A DNA stretch of 64,000 nucleotides from Gelatoporia subvermispora B. Lineage: Eukaryota > Basidiomycota > Agaricomycetes > Polyporales > Gelatoporiaceae. The stretch covers positions 301,349-365,348 of the forward strand of contig KB445792.1 in assembly GCA_000320605.2 (NCBI GenBank), in the 5' to 3' direction. The translations under genes and the position numbers were made by a program. The notes beneath the pieces are model-generated. The model had not been told where the DNA came from, did not search any database, and was given only the letters and a program-made list of their open reading frames with translations. Positions 37,304 through 50,566 of the stretch are shown here, in pieces. Numbering within the stretch: the stretch's first letter is position 1; the number at the start of each line of letters is the position of its first letter.

Positions 37304-40300
37304 ATGAACGGCGGCCAGAACAACCTTCCTGGGTCTCTGAATGGCGATCAGTTCTCATTAGTTCCGACAAATGGCGTGCTCAGCCCCGAGGAATACTACC
37401 GCGTGCAGCGACAGTTAGATGAGGTCAAGCAGCGCATCCAGGTTGTCGAGCAGAACAACAAGGCAGCTCTAGAAAATTATTTGGCGCAGCGTGCACAGGA
37501 GGGACGCGAAGCCGAGTGGGTGGTGCCTTGCCAATATACCCGATCTGTCTTCTAACCCGTAGATCACGTAGACTCATGCTTGCTCAGCTTCAGGCCGCCA
37601 GGAACCCTCAGTAAGAAAATTTCAATGAACTGATCAGATGAACAAATGACTGATATGCCTCTCAAGAGTCGCACCTGCGTCTACAATCCCTGCGAGCACG
37701 TCCGCCACAGCATCGCCCGACCCCGGATATGGTGGCAACTTTACTGGTATCCCATCCGCTGCACCGATGCGGCCTGCGGCGGCCAACGGCGAGGCCCGGA
37801 GGTCACAACAGTCTTCATCAGCAGTGAGCGAAGAACCCCGCTCTGACTCGCCGAAGCCTCACGATTTTCACAGTTCGCGAGCTCCGCGCAGCCGTCGGTA
37901 TTCCATAATCAGGCTGTTCCCCCGCAACCTCAACAATCCCACATACCGGATGTTTGGCGAGCCTCCGTGATGCAGGTGCATTGATTCGACCGCTTGGACT
38001 TGTCCCGTCAGTTTCTGATCAATTGCTACTGGAGCAGACCGCAACAACCGGCCAGATGCCTCCACAATCGAGTACATCCCAGTACGCGGCGGTATCGCAT
38101 CAAGCTTCTGGTCTAGCACAACCACCATCCCAGCACTATCGTCGTAAGCGTTAAAGTCCGTTCGATATCAAGAATACCAGTTAATATGTCCCCAATCGCG
38201 CAGCCCAGTGGCTGCAACCTACAACCCAATCTAACTACGCACAATCAAGTCATGCCTCTACGTCAGGCCCACAAACACAGCCTCAGGAGGTCAACGAGTT
38301 GCACAAACCTACGACTTACGCTTCTGCTTCGAAATCACAACCTCAGGCGCAGCAAAATGGGCAAACACCATCAGCACGAAGTGTACCTGAAGAAAGATAT
38401 CATGTTGTTGCTAACCTCCTGAAGGCAAGTCTCATATCTAGTTGCTGTTAATGAAGGAGTTATACCAAGCTATCAATATGTGATGTGTTATAGCATCTGA
38501 ACCCGGAGATGGTCCAAAAGGTCATCAATCAGGTTGTATTTCTGTTGTCGGGAAATCAGCAGTACCAGCAGTCCAGAATGACAGATTCCGTTCAGCAAAA
38601 ATTGTTTGAGCGGGTCACATATGGTGTAACCTATGCATTGCAGGTATTTAGATCTTTGGAAATTTATGGATGCACACAAGATGTTAAGGCAAGTGAGTGC
38701 AGGGCTTAAATCAGGCAGCTATACAGCAGATTCTTCTCTCTGCATCTTCCTATGTTACAAACATGTCAAAACCCAGGCAACAGGCACAGCAAGTGCCAAC
38801 ACAGTCTGCTACTCAGCCAACATTCACTACAGCAGGCATGTCTTCTACAGATATCAGTGGTTTATATTATTTACATCTCGTTATAGGGCCCAGTGCAACA
38901 CATCCATCAAACTCATCATCTCAGACTCAGCAAGCTGCCTATGTAGCTCCCCAGACAACCTCAAATACCCAAGTGGGGGTTCCAGCATCATCTTCACAGC
39001 TGCCATCAGGACAGTCTCAAGCACCCCAACCATCCAGTGCTTCAAGGCCCACAATTTCTATCCCACCCCAGCAGCCTTCTGTTTCAGGACCATTTTCTGC
39101 ATCTAGGCAACCTTCAAGTGCCTCTCCCCCACGTTCACCAAACCTTCCGATTCAACATGCACAAACATCGGGGAATTTTGCTTTAAGACCGCCTCCCCCG
39201 AGCAGATCTGGCTTGCCTTCGGGTGCAACAGCCTCGCAACCACGAACGGTCGGTATGCTCGTCGAGCAGGTTTTTCACGCACAAAGCGGAACAGGACATG
39301 GTGCACGTCCTCCTCATCCTCTTGCGCATCAAGCACAGACTGCGTCTTCGTCGACGGCTACAACTCGGCCAACATTCTCCAGCTCGTCAATCGCACATGC
39401 TCTTGACACGCCGTCAATTGTGCCAAATCATGCGAAGGCGGGCCTCAGCAAGCGAGACATACGTACACCGCCTCCACCGCCTCTACAAAGTGCTCCGTCT
39501 CCCGCCAAAGCCGACACCAGCCGCCTCGCGCGCGACATCCTGCGCTCTCTCGGTCGCCCTGCCGCCGTGTCGCCCGCGCGGGAAAAGTCGCCGCCTCCCT
39601 CTCTCGGTGAGACGCCGGAGGCGAAGCGGAAGAGGGCAACGGAGTCACCTCTGTCACCCGTGAAGAAGATGCGGACGATGGAGATTGTGGACCATCCGGA
39701 CATCGTCGAGGAGATCATGACCCCCGCGGTGCTGCAGGAGACACGCGAGTCGCAGGCGGCGGACATCGGCATGAAGCTCGAGGAGATCATCCAGACGAAT
39801 GCGATTCCGATGCCCACGCAATCCCAGCCCCGACCACTGCCTCCCGCGGAGTCCGTCGCGTCCGGCCCGTCGACGTCGAGCGCTGCGTCACCGGCGCACG
39901 AGGTAATTGATTTGGCGCCGGACGTGACGGAGGAGGCGGCAGCACAATTTGTGGAGATGTTCAATCGCGAGCAGGACCAGAGGGAGCTGACGTACGTGTC
40001 GTTGAATGCGTCGCCCGTGCGAGCGTCCTCTCCACCGGCCCCTGTGCAGCATGTGGCACTCAGTTCACTACGTTCCCCGACGCCCGACGAAGCGGCCAAC
40101 GAGCGGCCCCCGTTGTTCCTTCCCTCTTCATCCGCTAGCTCACGTGGAGACGCTCCGTTCGAAGCCCGGGAAGGCCGCGACTCTGTCGACAGCGATGCAG
40201 CTGGCGACGGGTTCGTCTTGAACACGGACTTGCTACGCGTCGTGCCGGACTCCAGCGCCAGCGCGGAGGCTGGTCCGAGCAAAGTCAGGGCCAAGAAGAG

Positions 40301-41941
40301 GGCCGTGCTGAGCGACGAGGAAGACTTGCCAATGTCTGCGCGAAAGCGCAAGGCTGAGTCGCGCAAGGCGGTGATAGACTTTGTTGCGGTGCCGCCGCTG
40401 CCGGAGTGGGCAAAGCGCATGAATGCGCGCGAGAAGGAGCTCGAATTGCCTTCGCAGCGTACATCGCCAGTTGCGGAATCTGATGTCGTATTGATCTCAG
40501 ATGATGGTACGCCACCCAATTCACTGATGAAACAAGATAGATTGCTCACACCGCACCACAGAGGAAGAGAGAGAACGCAAAGCACAAGGTGTGAATTACT
40601 GAGCCGCGTATGTGCGCATCGAATGAATCTGTGTTGTATCACGCAGAGGCGCAGGAGCAGCAGATTGCGGAACTGTCGTACAGCCGCCTCCGAGAGATGC
40701 CGTGCCGCTGGAGGGGCTGCGACGCCGTGCTCAACTCTGCAAATAACTTGGGGCAACATACCCCCGGGCATGTAGAGAATGATAAGGTCGGATCATCGTA
40801 GAAGTGTAACTCTTGAATGTAGCAATTGATTGCTTCTTAGACGAACTATACGTGCGACTGGCAAGGGTGTGCGACAACGTTCGCGCGCAAGGATGTGTTT
40901 ATGCGTCATTTGCGAAGTCATGCATTTCTACCAATGTTGTGCGCGTATGAAGGTGCAGTCACTACAGGTGTCCGGTGTGCGATTACTATGATCTGATACA
41001 CTGCCTAGGTTGCGATCGTTCCTTCGCGACGGCGAAGGATCTCCTGCAACATCACAGTTCCTATCGACATCGGGGCGCGACGGTGAAGCCCTCAACTGCG
41101 CCCTTCGTCCGCGCTGATCTTGAGCCCGCGCCTCCCATGCCGGCGGTTCTCCCGGCGTATATGGCAGTTCCAAGACGCATCACGAGGCATCCGATCCCGA
41201 AGGCTACGCATGCGTGGCTGAAGTCTAAGGTCCGTTGACGCGTTCCTCCATCATCTATGCAATATCTGACAACCGGTGTATCAGGTCCTCGAGAACATCA
41301 CCTGCTTCTACTTCAAGGGCCGGAGATCCAAAGCCGCCCCGCCCACGCGCAGCGTACAGCTCGGCGAGAAGGACGCCGCGGACGAGGAGAACGAGCCGGT
41401 GCCGATCCTCGAGCTGTGGCGACGCAGAGCTCAGGACGAGTACGAGCACTTCGCGCGGGAGCAGACACGCAGGGCGCCTCCGCCATGTGGGGCGATCCCA
41501 TCAGCGGAGGTGACGCACATGTGCGAGCGTGGACTGACGATCTTGCCGCCGCCGGCAGACGACGATGAAGGCGAGGCCGTGGTACAGGTCCCCGGGGCGG
41601 ATAAGGCAGGTGCAACTGATGCGGGCGATGCTACCGCGGTTGGTAACGCTGCGGATGCCAGCAACGCAGTCGCTGCGATGGACATTGACGTCGAGTTGGA
41701 CGAACTTGCACAGGATGACGCGGCGATGCCACAGATGCCAGAGTTGGCTGGGGAGCTGGTGGGTGGTGGGGTTGAAGGGGAGGCGCAGTCTGGCAACGGG
41801 AATAGCGACGACAGCTCGGTGGTGATGGCTGGTGATGGCGCGTGGCTCACTCAGTCTCGCGGCCACGAGGAGCAGTCGCAGCCCGGATGGACGGTGCTTC
41901 CCCAAGAAGAAGACAAGGAGAAGGTGGACATGCACCTGTAG
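37304..41941 (+). CDS. Gln/Ser/Pro-rich protein with three C2H2 zinc fingers
   Basis: Probable chromatin or transcription factor; I do not recognise the exact family. The ATG at 37304 starts MNGGQNNLPGSLNGDQFSLV, followed by a coiled coil (EEYYRVQRQLDEVKQRIQVV). A long Gln/Ser/Pro region spreads over several exons and contains a conserved-looking helix, NPEMVQKVINQVVFLLSGN. The large exon near 39120-40550 is Ala/Pro/Ser-rich with basic and acidic clusters (KKRAVLSDEEDLPMSARKRK). The fingers lie at about 40697-41075: CRWRGCDAVLNSANNLGQH, CDWQGCATTFARKDVFMRHL plus RSH, and CAYEGCDRSFATAKDLLQHH plus SSYRH. The first finger's last histidine depends on splicing. A conserved-looking block (ITRHPIPKATHAWLKSKVLE) and an acidic tail ending VDMHL follow. 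Three tandem fingers with C-x4-C spacing recall GLI/ZIC and AEBP2 types. Confidence 0.8.
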
Positions 41942-42270
41942 TAGCCACAGTATTGCCGTCTGCATAGCCTAGCTTCTACTACTCGTAATAGCTTTATAGC
42001 ATTCGGAATACCTCGTTCACCGATTAAGGGACATCGGAGAGTGGGAGGACGAGGACGGTGATGAGATCAGTCGAGGTGGATAGAAGGGTGATTGAGTTCA
42101 GACAGAAATAAGAAGTGAGCTGCCAGGTGGTACCAACTGCTACCACCTGCGACTTCGGCGGTCACAAAGGCGCTACCCACCGCGAACCCATCCGCCGCAT
42201 CTGCATCTCCCGTCAACCTCGCCGTCTCACCCTCTCTTCCTCCCCGCCATCATCAGTGCCTAGCCCCCAG
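41942..42270. other. Tandem intergenic region upstream of histone-fold gene
   Basis: 329 bases between the zinc-finger stop and the next ATG, holding the 3' end of one gene and the promoter of the next. Bases 42200-42260 are strongly CT-rich, as in leaders nearby. No TATA box or repeat was seen. Confidence 0.45.
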
Positions 42271-45200
42271 ATGACCGGCAGCGTCGTGGGCTCCGGTTAG
42301 TCGATTCATTATTGTATTATATTCCCCGCCCGCAGCGTCCCGACGAGCCACGCTGGCCATGTCCTCAGGTCCCACCTACATTTCGTCTCGCTCTGCCGAC
42401 GTTATCCTCTCCGATGTCCGCCCTATCAAGCTTAAACATGAAGCGCTACAGTCCGTCAATGTCCTGCTCGACGAGCTCCTCTACACCATCCTCAGCGTCG
42501 CGCGTTCCATCGTTACCGACCAGATCAAGGCCGCTCTCACCAAGGTCGTGCCCACCAACCTCGGCAAGGAGGCTCTCTTGGAGGCGGAGGTGGAATTGAA
42601 GGCGTACTGGGAGCGTACGACGCCCTCTACGCCTGCAGATCGCGAGGCCGAGGGGCAGTTCGACTTGCAATGGAATTTCGAGGTGCGCGCTACCCCGCAT
42701 TCCATTAACGGTAGTGTGGCCTTACACGCTGTGCAGCTCCTACGACTTAAATGCGAAGCCTATTCTACAATGAACGATGCCGATGAGGATGCAGAGGCAG
42801 AGAGGCGTCTCAACGAGAAGATGAAAGATATCAGCGGGTCGACGCAGCCCAAGACATCACTATTAGCTCCGGCAGCACTCTATCTCACGGCTATTCTAGA
42901 GTACGTATCGCACAGCCCTACTCCATCCATCGTGTCACTCACGAACCATGATAGATCCATTTGCGAGTAAGTTGCCACATATCTGATATACGCAGCGCAC
43001 CTCATGCTCTTTGCTCAGACACATCCTCTCGAACGTTAGTCGCGTCACCGCGCGCGACAGCGGTCGAACAGTCGCGACTGTGCATGACGTCTTTGTAGCC
43101 CTGTGCGAGGATGACCTGGTATTTGGGACGTTCAAGTCGATGAAAGGTTCGTGATGATCTTACGCGTCTATGATGTGGGATGATGCATTGACTGGAATGG
43201 TACGGACGAACAGTGTACGAACAGATCGAAGTGTTATCGAAAGCGCAGAAGCCTCGGCGCAGCAAGTCGTTCTCTAGAAGCGTCAGCAGCATCGAACGAG
43301 CATCTACGCCATCGCGGACATCATCGCCGCACGCAGAGCTTATGTCGTTGAGAGAGTCGAGCGGGACACCTGCGCGTGTACGCCAGTCGTCCGAGTCGTT
43401 AAAGTCGAGTGCAACGGCGACAGCGAACGGGGATGCGGGTGGAATATCGCGGACGTCGAGCGAGCGAGGTAAGGTGATGAAGAGAATCATGGGTCACGGA
43501 CACACGCGGTCGTCAAGCGACAAGGACAGCGCTAATGGGATTACGCGTGGGGCGAGCGAGGACGGCAAGAGCCGTGGGTCCACTGAATTCGAGGTAGGCT
43601 TGCGCCGATATTTTTTGCCAGCCGAGAATTTCTCACATCTCACGGTCCAGCAGGAGGATTATGATCTCCTCCAGGAATTTGACGAACTCATGCGCTCTGG
43701 CGCGACCATGAAAGTATCCCTCACCCCGGACAGACTCAAGAGCATGGAGGTCAGCTATTTCGAACTGCAGTGTGGCATTCTTACCAAATCCGGACGCTCA
43801 ATTGTGATTGCCTATCTAGGTATATAACAGAGAGCGCGGCCAGCGTGCAGGTCGGCGAGGAGTGAACGACATCTCTCCGCCAATCCACTATAGCCTGTCA
43901 GATGAACAGGGCATCCTAGGCCCAATCGTCCAATCTCCTGACTCGATGCGCCCTGATCCTGTCCGCCGCACGCCAAGCAGCTCGCGCGTTCCTGCCCTGC
44001 AACTCGTAGATTCGATCATTGAGGACGATGAGGAACTAAGTCACTTCCCCAGTCCACCACCCACTCCCTACCACGCTGTTGCAGCTGCCCGTGCCCGCCA
44101 GACAAGCCTTAACAGTGCCACCCACGTCGCCGTCTCCCGCTCCGCTTCCCAGACCAGCGAGCGCTATCGGGCCATCTCCATCTCCAGCACACCGCATCCG
44201 CGGTATGACGACGCCGCCTCCCGCAAATCCTCCGCCTCTTCCAAGCCGATCTCTCCTATGCCACCTCCGAAGCCATCGAGGTCAGAAAGCATGCCCAAAC
44301 AATTTTCAGGCACCCCCAAGCGCACCCGCAAGGTCGGCCGGAATCGCGAGTCTGTCGACCTCGACGATATCATGAACGGTTCAGACGAGGACGACGTGGT
44401 GGAGACACCTGGCCGCTCGTCTCTGAGTCCGAGCACGCGGACAAACGGGACCAGCAACACTCGCAAGCCCCACATCTCCAGTGCCGCCCGCGAGCTTATC
44501 GCGTTCCTCGAGGAGGGTCCTCCAGGGGAACCACCAAGCTTCCCGCACTCGCCCAGCGCCAACGCCAGTGTCCTCTCGTTCGAGTCATCCAAGACGGCAA
44601 AGTCAGGCCGCCTGCAGCGAATGGTGTCGAAGCTGACAATGGGCGGGTCGTCGGAGAAGCTGGGTCGAGGTAGCACATCCGCGGACTCGCTTCGCGGCTC
44701 AGTCCGCAGAGGCTCGACCAGGAACGGGCTCTCGCCGCCGCCTGCCTACATGCAGCAGTCGCTTCAAGGCAAGAGGTCCTTCCCGAGTGTGATCGTCGCG
44801 ACACCCCCGCCGCGCCCGCCTGCGATTTCCCAGTCTGTTGTGGCGCCTCCTACCCTTTCCTCAGTCTCCTCGTCCACACTTTCCTCCGCGGACGAGAACT
44901 CTTCGCAGTCTACGTCCACCACGCCTGGGACGAGCCTCCGCCGCGCAGCCACGCGCAAGGCGGTCCCTGCGTGGGAGGGTGATCTCTCAATGTCCCCGCG
45001 TGTCCCAGCCTCGGCGGCTGTCCCCGTGCCTTCCCAGACTAGTGATGTTGAGCCGACCAGCCCATCTTCTAGCGGCTCTGTGCGCCGGCACCCGAACGGG
45101 TCCGCCAGAGCAGAGGGCGCTTTCGAGCGGGATAACCTCGCGCTCTCATCGTCTGGCAAGCCGCCCAGCTCGCGCCGCCCGAAGAGCGTCGGTTCCAGCC

Positions 45201-45757
45201 TGCGCATCCCTGCCTCTCCGAGCCTCGTCGTCCCTCCCTCGCCCGTCGGCTCGCGCTCCCCCAGGTCCTCCTCACCCAGGTCCGAGCACAGCGTTAACGG
45301 TCTGCCTTCGCCGAGGGCACGCCACGCACACGCGCCGCCGGAACGGCACGCGGCAGACCTGACCATCGCTGCTGGGGAGATCGACGACTTCCGCCGGCTC
45401 ATGGCCGCCGCGACGAGCGCGGACGAGTGCCGCTTGCTCATGGAGATGTTCCTGGCCAGGAACGGGTTCCCATGCAAGACGCCCACCCCGCCGCTCGCCC
45501 GACCCGCTGCCGACGCTTCTAGTGCTTCTAGTGCTTCTGGCGCCGAAGGTGGCGCGCAAGATGAGGAGCATGAGCGGTCGTTTGCCGAGATGTATCTGGG
45601 CGGGTGCGACGTGGAGTATGTCGCTGAGGAGGGCTCCGAGGAATCGGTGCAGTCGTCTCCAGGCAAGGAGCCCATGACGCCGTACGAGGCCCCCCCGATG
45701 TCGTTGGCAGTCGAAAAGCACGAAGTGGAGATACCGACGCTGCTGATGGCGCACTGA
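42271..45757 (+). CDS. Histone-fold protein with long disordered Ser/Pro-rich tail
   Basis: I do not know a named homologue. The ATG at 42271 starts a short exon (MTGSVVGS) that joins across a 44-base intron to ASRRATLAMSSGPTYISSRS, in frame; the second ATG at 42359 is the alternative start. The N-terminal block IKLKHEALQSVNVLLDELLY pairs with LLAPAALYLTAILEYVCEHI, NVSRVTARDSGRTVATVHD and LCEDDLVFGTFKSMK, which look like H2A/CENP-type histone-fold helices. The following block EDYDLLQEFDELMRSGATMK leads, across an intron at about 43750-43819, to VYNRERGQRAGRRGVNDISP. Some 600 residues of Ser/Pro/Arg sequence follow. Near the end is a compact conserved-looking helix pair, IDDFRRLMAAATSADECRLL and MEMFLARNGFPC, then an acidic tail ending IPTLLMAH before TGA. 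Confidence 0.8.
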
Positions 45758-46039
45758 GTTCGTTCAAATACCTTATTCTATATACCCTTCACCGGTCCCT
45801 CGTGTTGAACATGTTATGTGGTCCCTAGCGTTCCTTACCGCCCCCGCCCGTCCTTCTACTTAGTGCATGATTATTCATATTTCCGTGTCGTATATGCTTA
45901 CTTTTCGGAGGCTCGAGGTAGATGTGTGCGTATAGTACAAATAATGTCAGCCCACTTGACGAGTGACAACCTAGGTGCGACAAATGGATAGCAGAAAGAG
46001 TACGACAGCAGGGAGGGACGAGACAAGGTGTGCATAGCA
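45758..46039. other. Convergent 3' region, histone-fold gene and RPA2
   Basis: 282 bases between facing stop codons. AT-rich towards 45900; nothing beyond presumed 3' untranslated regions. Confidence 0.4.
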
Positions 46040-49000
46040 TTACCGAACCTCGAGCGAGACGGCAATGCCCATAGACGCGAGCTCGGCACATAGGTATCGG
46101 AAAACGTACGGTACGGCGATGATGTCGAGGTCACCGCCCTTGGACGCGCGGCCGAGCACGTTCTGCGCGGGGATCGCGACACGCACGTCGCCCTGTATTG
46201 GTGGGGGCGCCGGCTGGCCGTTGGCGAGCGCCTGGCGGGCGCGCTCATCGTCCTCCTCTGCGGCCGCACGGCAGACCCTACAGTACTCGCCGCCGGGGCC
46301 GGTGGGCTTGAGCTGCCCGTGGGCTCCCATGGTCATCTCGCCGAGGCTGACGTCGTCGTAGCCCAAGGAAATGAGGCTACCGCACGTCCGGCACACCCAC
46401 GCGGTGGAATAGTCGGAGCAGTTCATGAGACGGTCTTGCAGCAGGAAGGATGTGCCGTGGGCGATGAGCGCGTCTCGCTCCATCTCACCGAAACGGATAC
46501 CTCCCGCACGTTTACGACCCTGGTGCGTGTCGTGAGTGTCTGATAGACGTGGAGTTGTGATATACACTCACCTTGACTGGCTGCCGGGTGACAGGATCCA
46601 CAGGACCCGTCGTACGGACCTGGAATTTGTCCAACACCATGTGTCGCAGACGCTGATAGTAGACAACGCCGATGTAAATGTCCGCAGCAAACTCTTGACC
46701 GGTGATACCCGAGTACATGGGTTCGCTGCCGTAGTAGTTGTACCCGGCCGCAAGCAATTGCTCGCCGAAGTAGTCCACTGCGGTGTCCGATTCTGAGAAC
46801 CTGGGAAGAGACTTAGCTCGGACTCTATAAATAGCCTATTAGAGACGTACTGGAACGGTGTCGCATCCTGTGCAAGACCGTGCATAGCACCTGCTTTGCC
46901 CGCCATACTCTCGACTAACATGCCGATCGTCATACGACTGGGGAAGGCGTGGGGGTTGATGATGACATCAGGCTGCATCCCGCTCTCGCTGAATGGCATG
47001 TCGATCGCTGGCCACTTCTGCGAGCAGACACCCTTCTGACCGTGTCGTGACGAGAACTTGTCGCCGATGACAGGAGCACGGGTAATGCGGAGTGTGAGGT
47101 TGATCTTTTGCAGCTCAGAATCGCCGGCGTCGCTCCCTGAGAAAGGTTTTAGAAGAAAGCGAGAGTGTACCATGATGGCGCATACCTAACAGTCGCACGG
47201 AGTCCACATACGCAATTTCGTCGCCCTTGTACTTCACGAACTTAGTCCGGCCAGTGGTATCATCAATGTATGCAGCAATGGGGTCTCCTGGATTGAGACG
47301 GGTGCCGACAAATGGCAGACCGTCACGATCAAGGAACTTGCAGCACCAATGTTGTTTGGGACCCTCCTCCGTCCGGATCTCGTAGCCCAGTCCGAAGTGC
47401 AACGTGGGCACAGAGTGGGTCCGGACACCAGGCATGTCCTTGAGATCGACCGTGTATGCCTTGTAGACTGTGCCGTATCCGAAACCCCGCTCGTGTGCGG
47501 ACTTGTTGAGAATCATGGCATCCTCCATGTCGTATCCGGTGTACGAGATGACAGCGACGACGGCGTTTGTGCCATTGGGGAAAGAGTCCATGCCGTAGGT
47601 ATTGTGGAGCGCTGGCCGAACGACTGGACTTTGACCGGTCTGCAAACGGTAGAGCTTGTTATCTGTACGGTGGCGGATCGCAGTTGCGGGTGTTCCCATG
47701 GATTGTTTTCCCATCTGGCATTGGTAAATGTTACGTGGACTTTGGTTGAAGTCGGAGAAGGGGGTAAGGTTGGCGAGAATGGACAAGAAGTTCGTCGGCG
47801 AGTGTTCAACATGAGACGACACGCCGTCCTCGATTTCCGCTGGTGTACATGCGATATCCATGTAGACCTGCTCGAAGGACCCAATTTGGTCATCACGGCC
47901 ATTCGCAACGAACTTGACCGGCCGCATCATTCGGGCCCGTGATGAGAATAGATACAGCCCGGGGTATTGACCACCCTTCGAGACTGGGACAAATCCAATC
48001 TCGAGGTCAAGTGGTACACTATGCTTGCCCTCCGTCTTCCAAATCCGAAGACTGGTTGCAAGCTGTCTTAAGACAGCTTGTGGGGCCCAACCGATAAGTC
48101 GTCCATCGAGCTGTACACACAGATTTCTCCGGCCGTCGACGGAGGGTGCGAAGACTTGGGTCATACCATGCGCAGCGAGAAGAGCAGGAATGTGAACGAC
48201 GGACAGTGGTGAGGTAACGATGCGACATGTTCGGGACAAGTGATTGAGAAGACCACAGGGAGAACCGTCGGGCGTGTGTACGGGGCACAAGAAACCTGTA
48301 AACACATTGTAAGCGAGAGTAAGAACGATTCATTATGTGTCCGCTTACCCCATGCTTCTGGTAGCAGTTTTCGCACGGTGGTGGTCTTGAGCTCCGCGAA
48401 GAAGGCACCTCGATGGATCGATCGGAAGTGACTAATATAGCGCTGCCAGTTCAGCTTCTCCGCCACGATCGTGAAGCCAGAAGCCTGCTGCAGATCGAGA
48501 CCCGAAGGCGAGACGAGATTTCCGGTGGCCAGGAAATTGGACATACGCGCGCCTACGTCGAAGTTCGTCCTCGCAAGAATCTTCTTCACGTAGCGCTCTT
48601 TGGATGATGTCAAAATGTGTTCACCATTCTGCAACGAAAGCACTCACTGTCAAAGAAGTCTACCGATGGCTCCCCTCGGTTAACGTCTTGCTGAATAGCA
48701 ATACGGAAGTTGTTGAGAGCTTCCTCTAATCGCTCCTTGATGATCATGCCGTACAATGAACCGGGCAGTAGCACCTCTTGGTGTTGAGGAGAATCCGGGT
48801 TGTCGACGCAGCATGAGTGAGACACCAGAGAGTACAGTTTTCTCAGCATAAATCTATAGGTTGTGTGAGCGAGAGCACAAAATGAGGCCTTCGTACCGAC
48901 TCACAGCAGCATCCGGAACTTCTCTCGGGGCGACTCAAGATGAACCAGAACTAGCTTTTGTATAATCCAAGCACCCAGAGCCTTGTTTGTCCAGTCTTCA

Positions 49001-50324
49001 GGCATGTTCAAGACGACGCGGAACTTGTCACCCAAGTACTCCAAGCACTGGTCGCCAGTATAGAGGCTGTACATCTTGAAACTACGCAGCAGCAATTCCA
49101 CGCGATCCGTCAAGAAAGTATCCTCGTAGTCTTGCATGATGACGCCCTCAAAGATTTCCTTGTCCGATGCAGACACCAAAGCCTTCAAGATAAGCATGAT
49201 TGGAATGACATATTCCTGCTTGCGCCAGCTGAAACGGAGCATCGCGCTACCGTTCGAGAGGTAGTGAAGCGTGTTGGTGACGGCGGTCTGATCCGGGCGT
49301 ACGCATCGGATTTGCACCGCATAAGGAGTATACGAAGGACCGCGGTTGACGAAGGAGGGGCGCACAAGGGCAATCACGGAGTGTCGTCGAGGAAGGATGA
49401 GGTAGCGAATAAGTCGCTCGTTGCCGTTGATGATGAAGTACCCACCGAATTCCTCGGGCTCTTCGTGGTGCTTCACGAGCTCAGCAGAGGACATGGAACG
49501 GAGGTTACATCGAACAGACCGAACCATGATAGGCAGCAGACCACAATCACGGTTTTCGACCTCTACAGGTCCATCGTTTACTCGCCAGCAAAGCTTGACC
49601 ATCATACGACCGCGGTATGATGTTAGTCGTTCACGTGCCTAAAATAGTAGTCATAATTAGCAAAGGCTCATGAGATCATGCGATTGTGTAAACAGTTGTA
49701 CAGTCACTTGCAGCTGCCGCATAGCATGTTTGCGAATTACAGGGTGCGTTCAAAGCAGATTGGTGGTAGGCCTCAACGTCGCAGTGCGACAGGTGCAAGT
49801 AGCCGTAGTATACCGATGGTGCAAACGATACTTCGAAGGGGTAGATACAGGAATTTATCCCGACATTGCAGATTCCTCACCTCGGCAGGGAATACCTTCC
49901 GCTCTTTCGCATCTCTGTCCTTCTCCGGCACCATGGGTCTTGCAACAGTCACCTGCTCATACCACACTGCAATATGTGTTACAACACTGCTATGTACAGA
50001 GGGCCAAAGTTACTCACTAGTTAGCCGATTCCCCCAGCCACTCTGACCGCTCTCCGACCCGATCTGACCCTTGCCATCGAATACCACACGCTCGCCTATG
50101 TCATTGATCGCGAGGGACAACAGTCCGCGACCATCTCCATCGCCGGCGGGAAGACCAGAGTCATCAAAGAGGGCATTGAAGGATTCCAAGTGCGGGGTAA
50201 CAAATTCGTTGAGGATAGGTACAGAAGCACCGTCCTTTGGCGGGTTCTTGAAATTTTGTTCTCGCACGAGGGTGCTGAAGGTGCTGCCAAGTTTCGCCGA
50301 CGAGCGAGGAGTACCGTCCGGCAT
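46040..50324 (-). CDS. RPA2: DNA-directed RNA polymerase I second-largest subunit (RPA2/RPA135)
   Basis: Catalytic subunit of Pol I, which makes rRNA in the nucleolus. The ATG at complement 50322-50324 starts [20 protein letters not shown]. The frame then shows [40 protein letters not shown] and [20 protein letters not shown]. Pol I-specific wording appears in [20 protein letters not shown] and [19 protein letters not shown]. The hybrid-binding core has [40 protein letters not shown] and the catalytic loop [20 protein letters not shown]. The C-terminal zinc site is [14 protein letters not shown] with CRVC downstream, and the end reads [20 protein letters not shown] before TAA. Distinction from Pol II RPB2 rests on these Pol I-like blocks. 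About twelve introns, with several short ones near the 5' end whose borders I could not settle. Confidence 0.94.
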
Positions 50325-50566
50325 GGCGGGCAGCGTCGAAAGCGGCGTCGACGACGGCTCGCGCGGCGTGGAGGACTGGTAGAGTTCGGTTTAACAGCCC
50401 GATTTACTTGGAAAAATTAGACGCGGACGCGACTGGGTCACGGGAGGCGCGACACGCTTTGAAGCGGAGTCCGAACGCGTCGGAATCAAGCGTGGCTCTA
50501 AGCCGCCGCCGTTGTTGACGGCGACCACGACCTCGACACGCTCATCTCGGCTCGGTCCTCATCATC
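50325..50566. promoter_or_regulatory. Divergent promoter, RPA2 and Nup98-like gene
   Basis: 242 bases separate two essential-gene starts, one for rRNA transcription and one for the nuclear pore. GC-rich, with no TATA box apparent. Confidence 0.4.

Noticed and set aside
44764..45675. 303-codon minus frame inside the histone-fold gene
   Set aside because: Shadow of the Ser/Pro-rich coding strand; composition is the mirror of that frame.
46040..50324. Assignment as RNA polymerase II subunit RPB2
   Set aside because: The lobe wording ([19 protein letters not shown]) and the zinc-site spacing fit the Pol I subunit better than RPB2.
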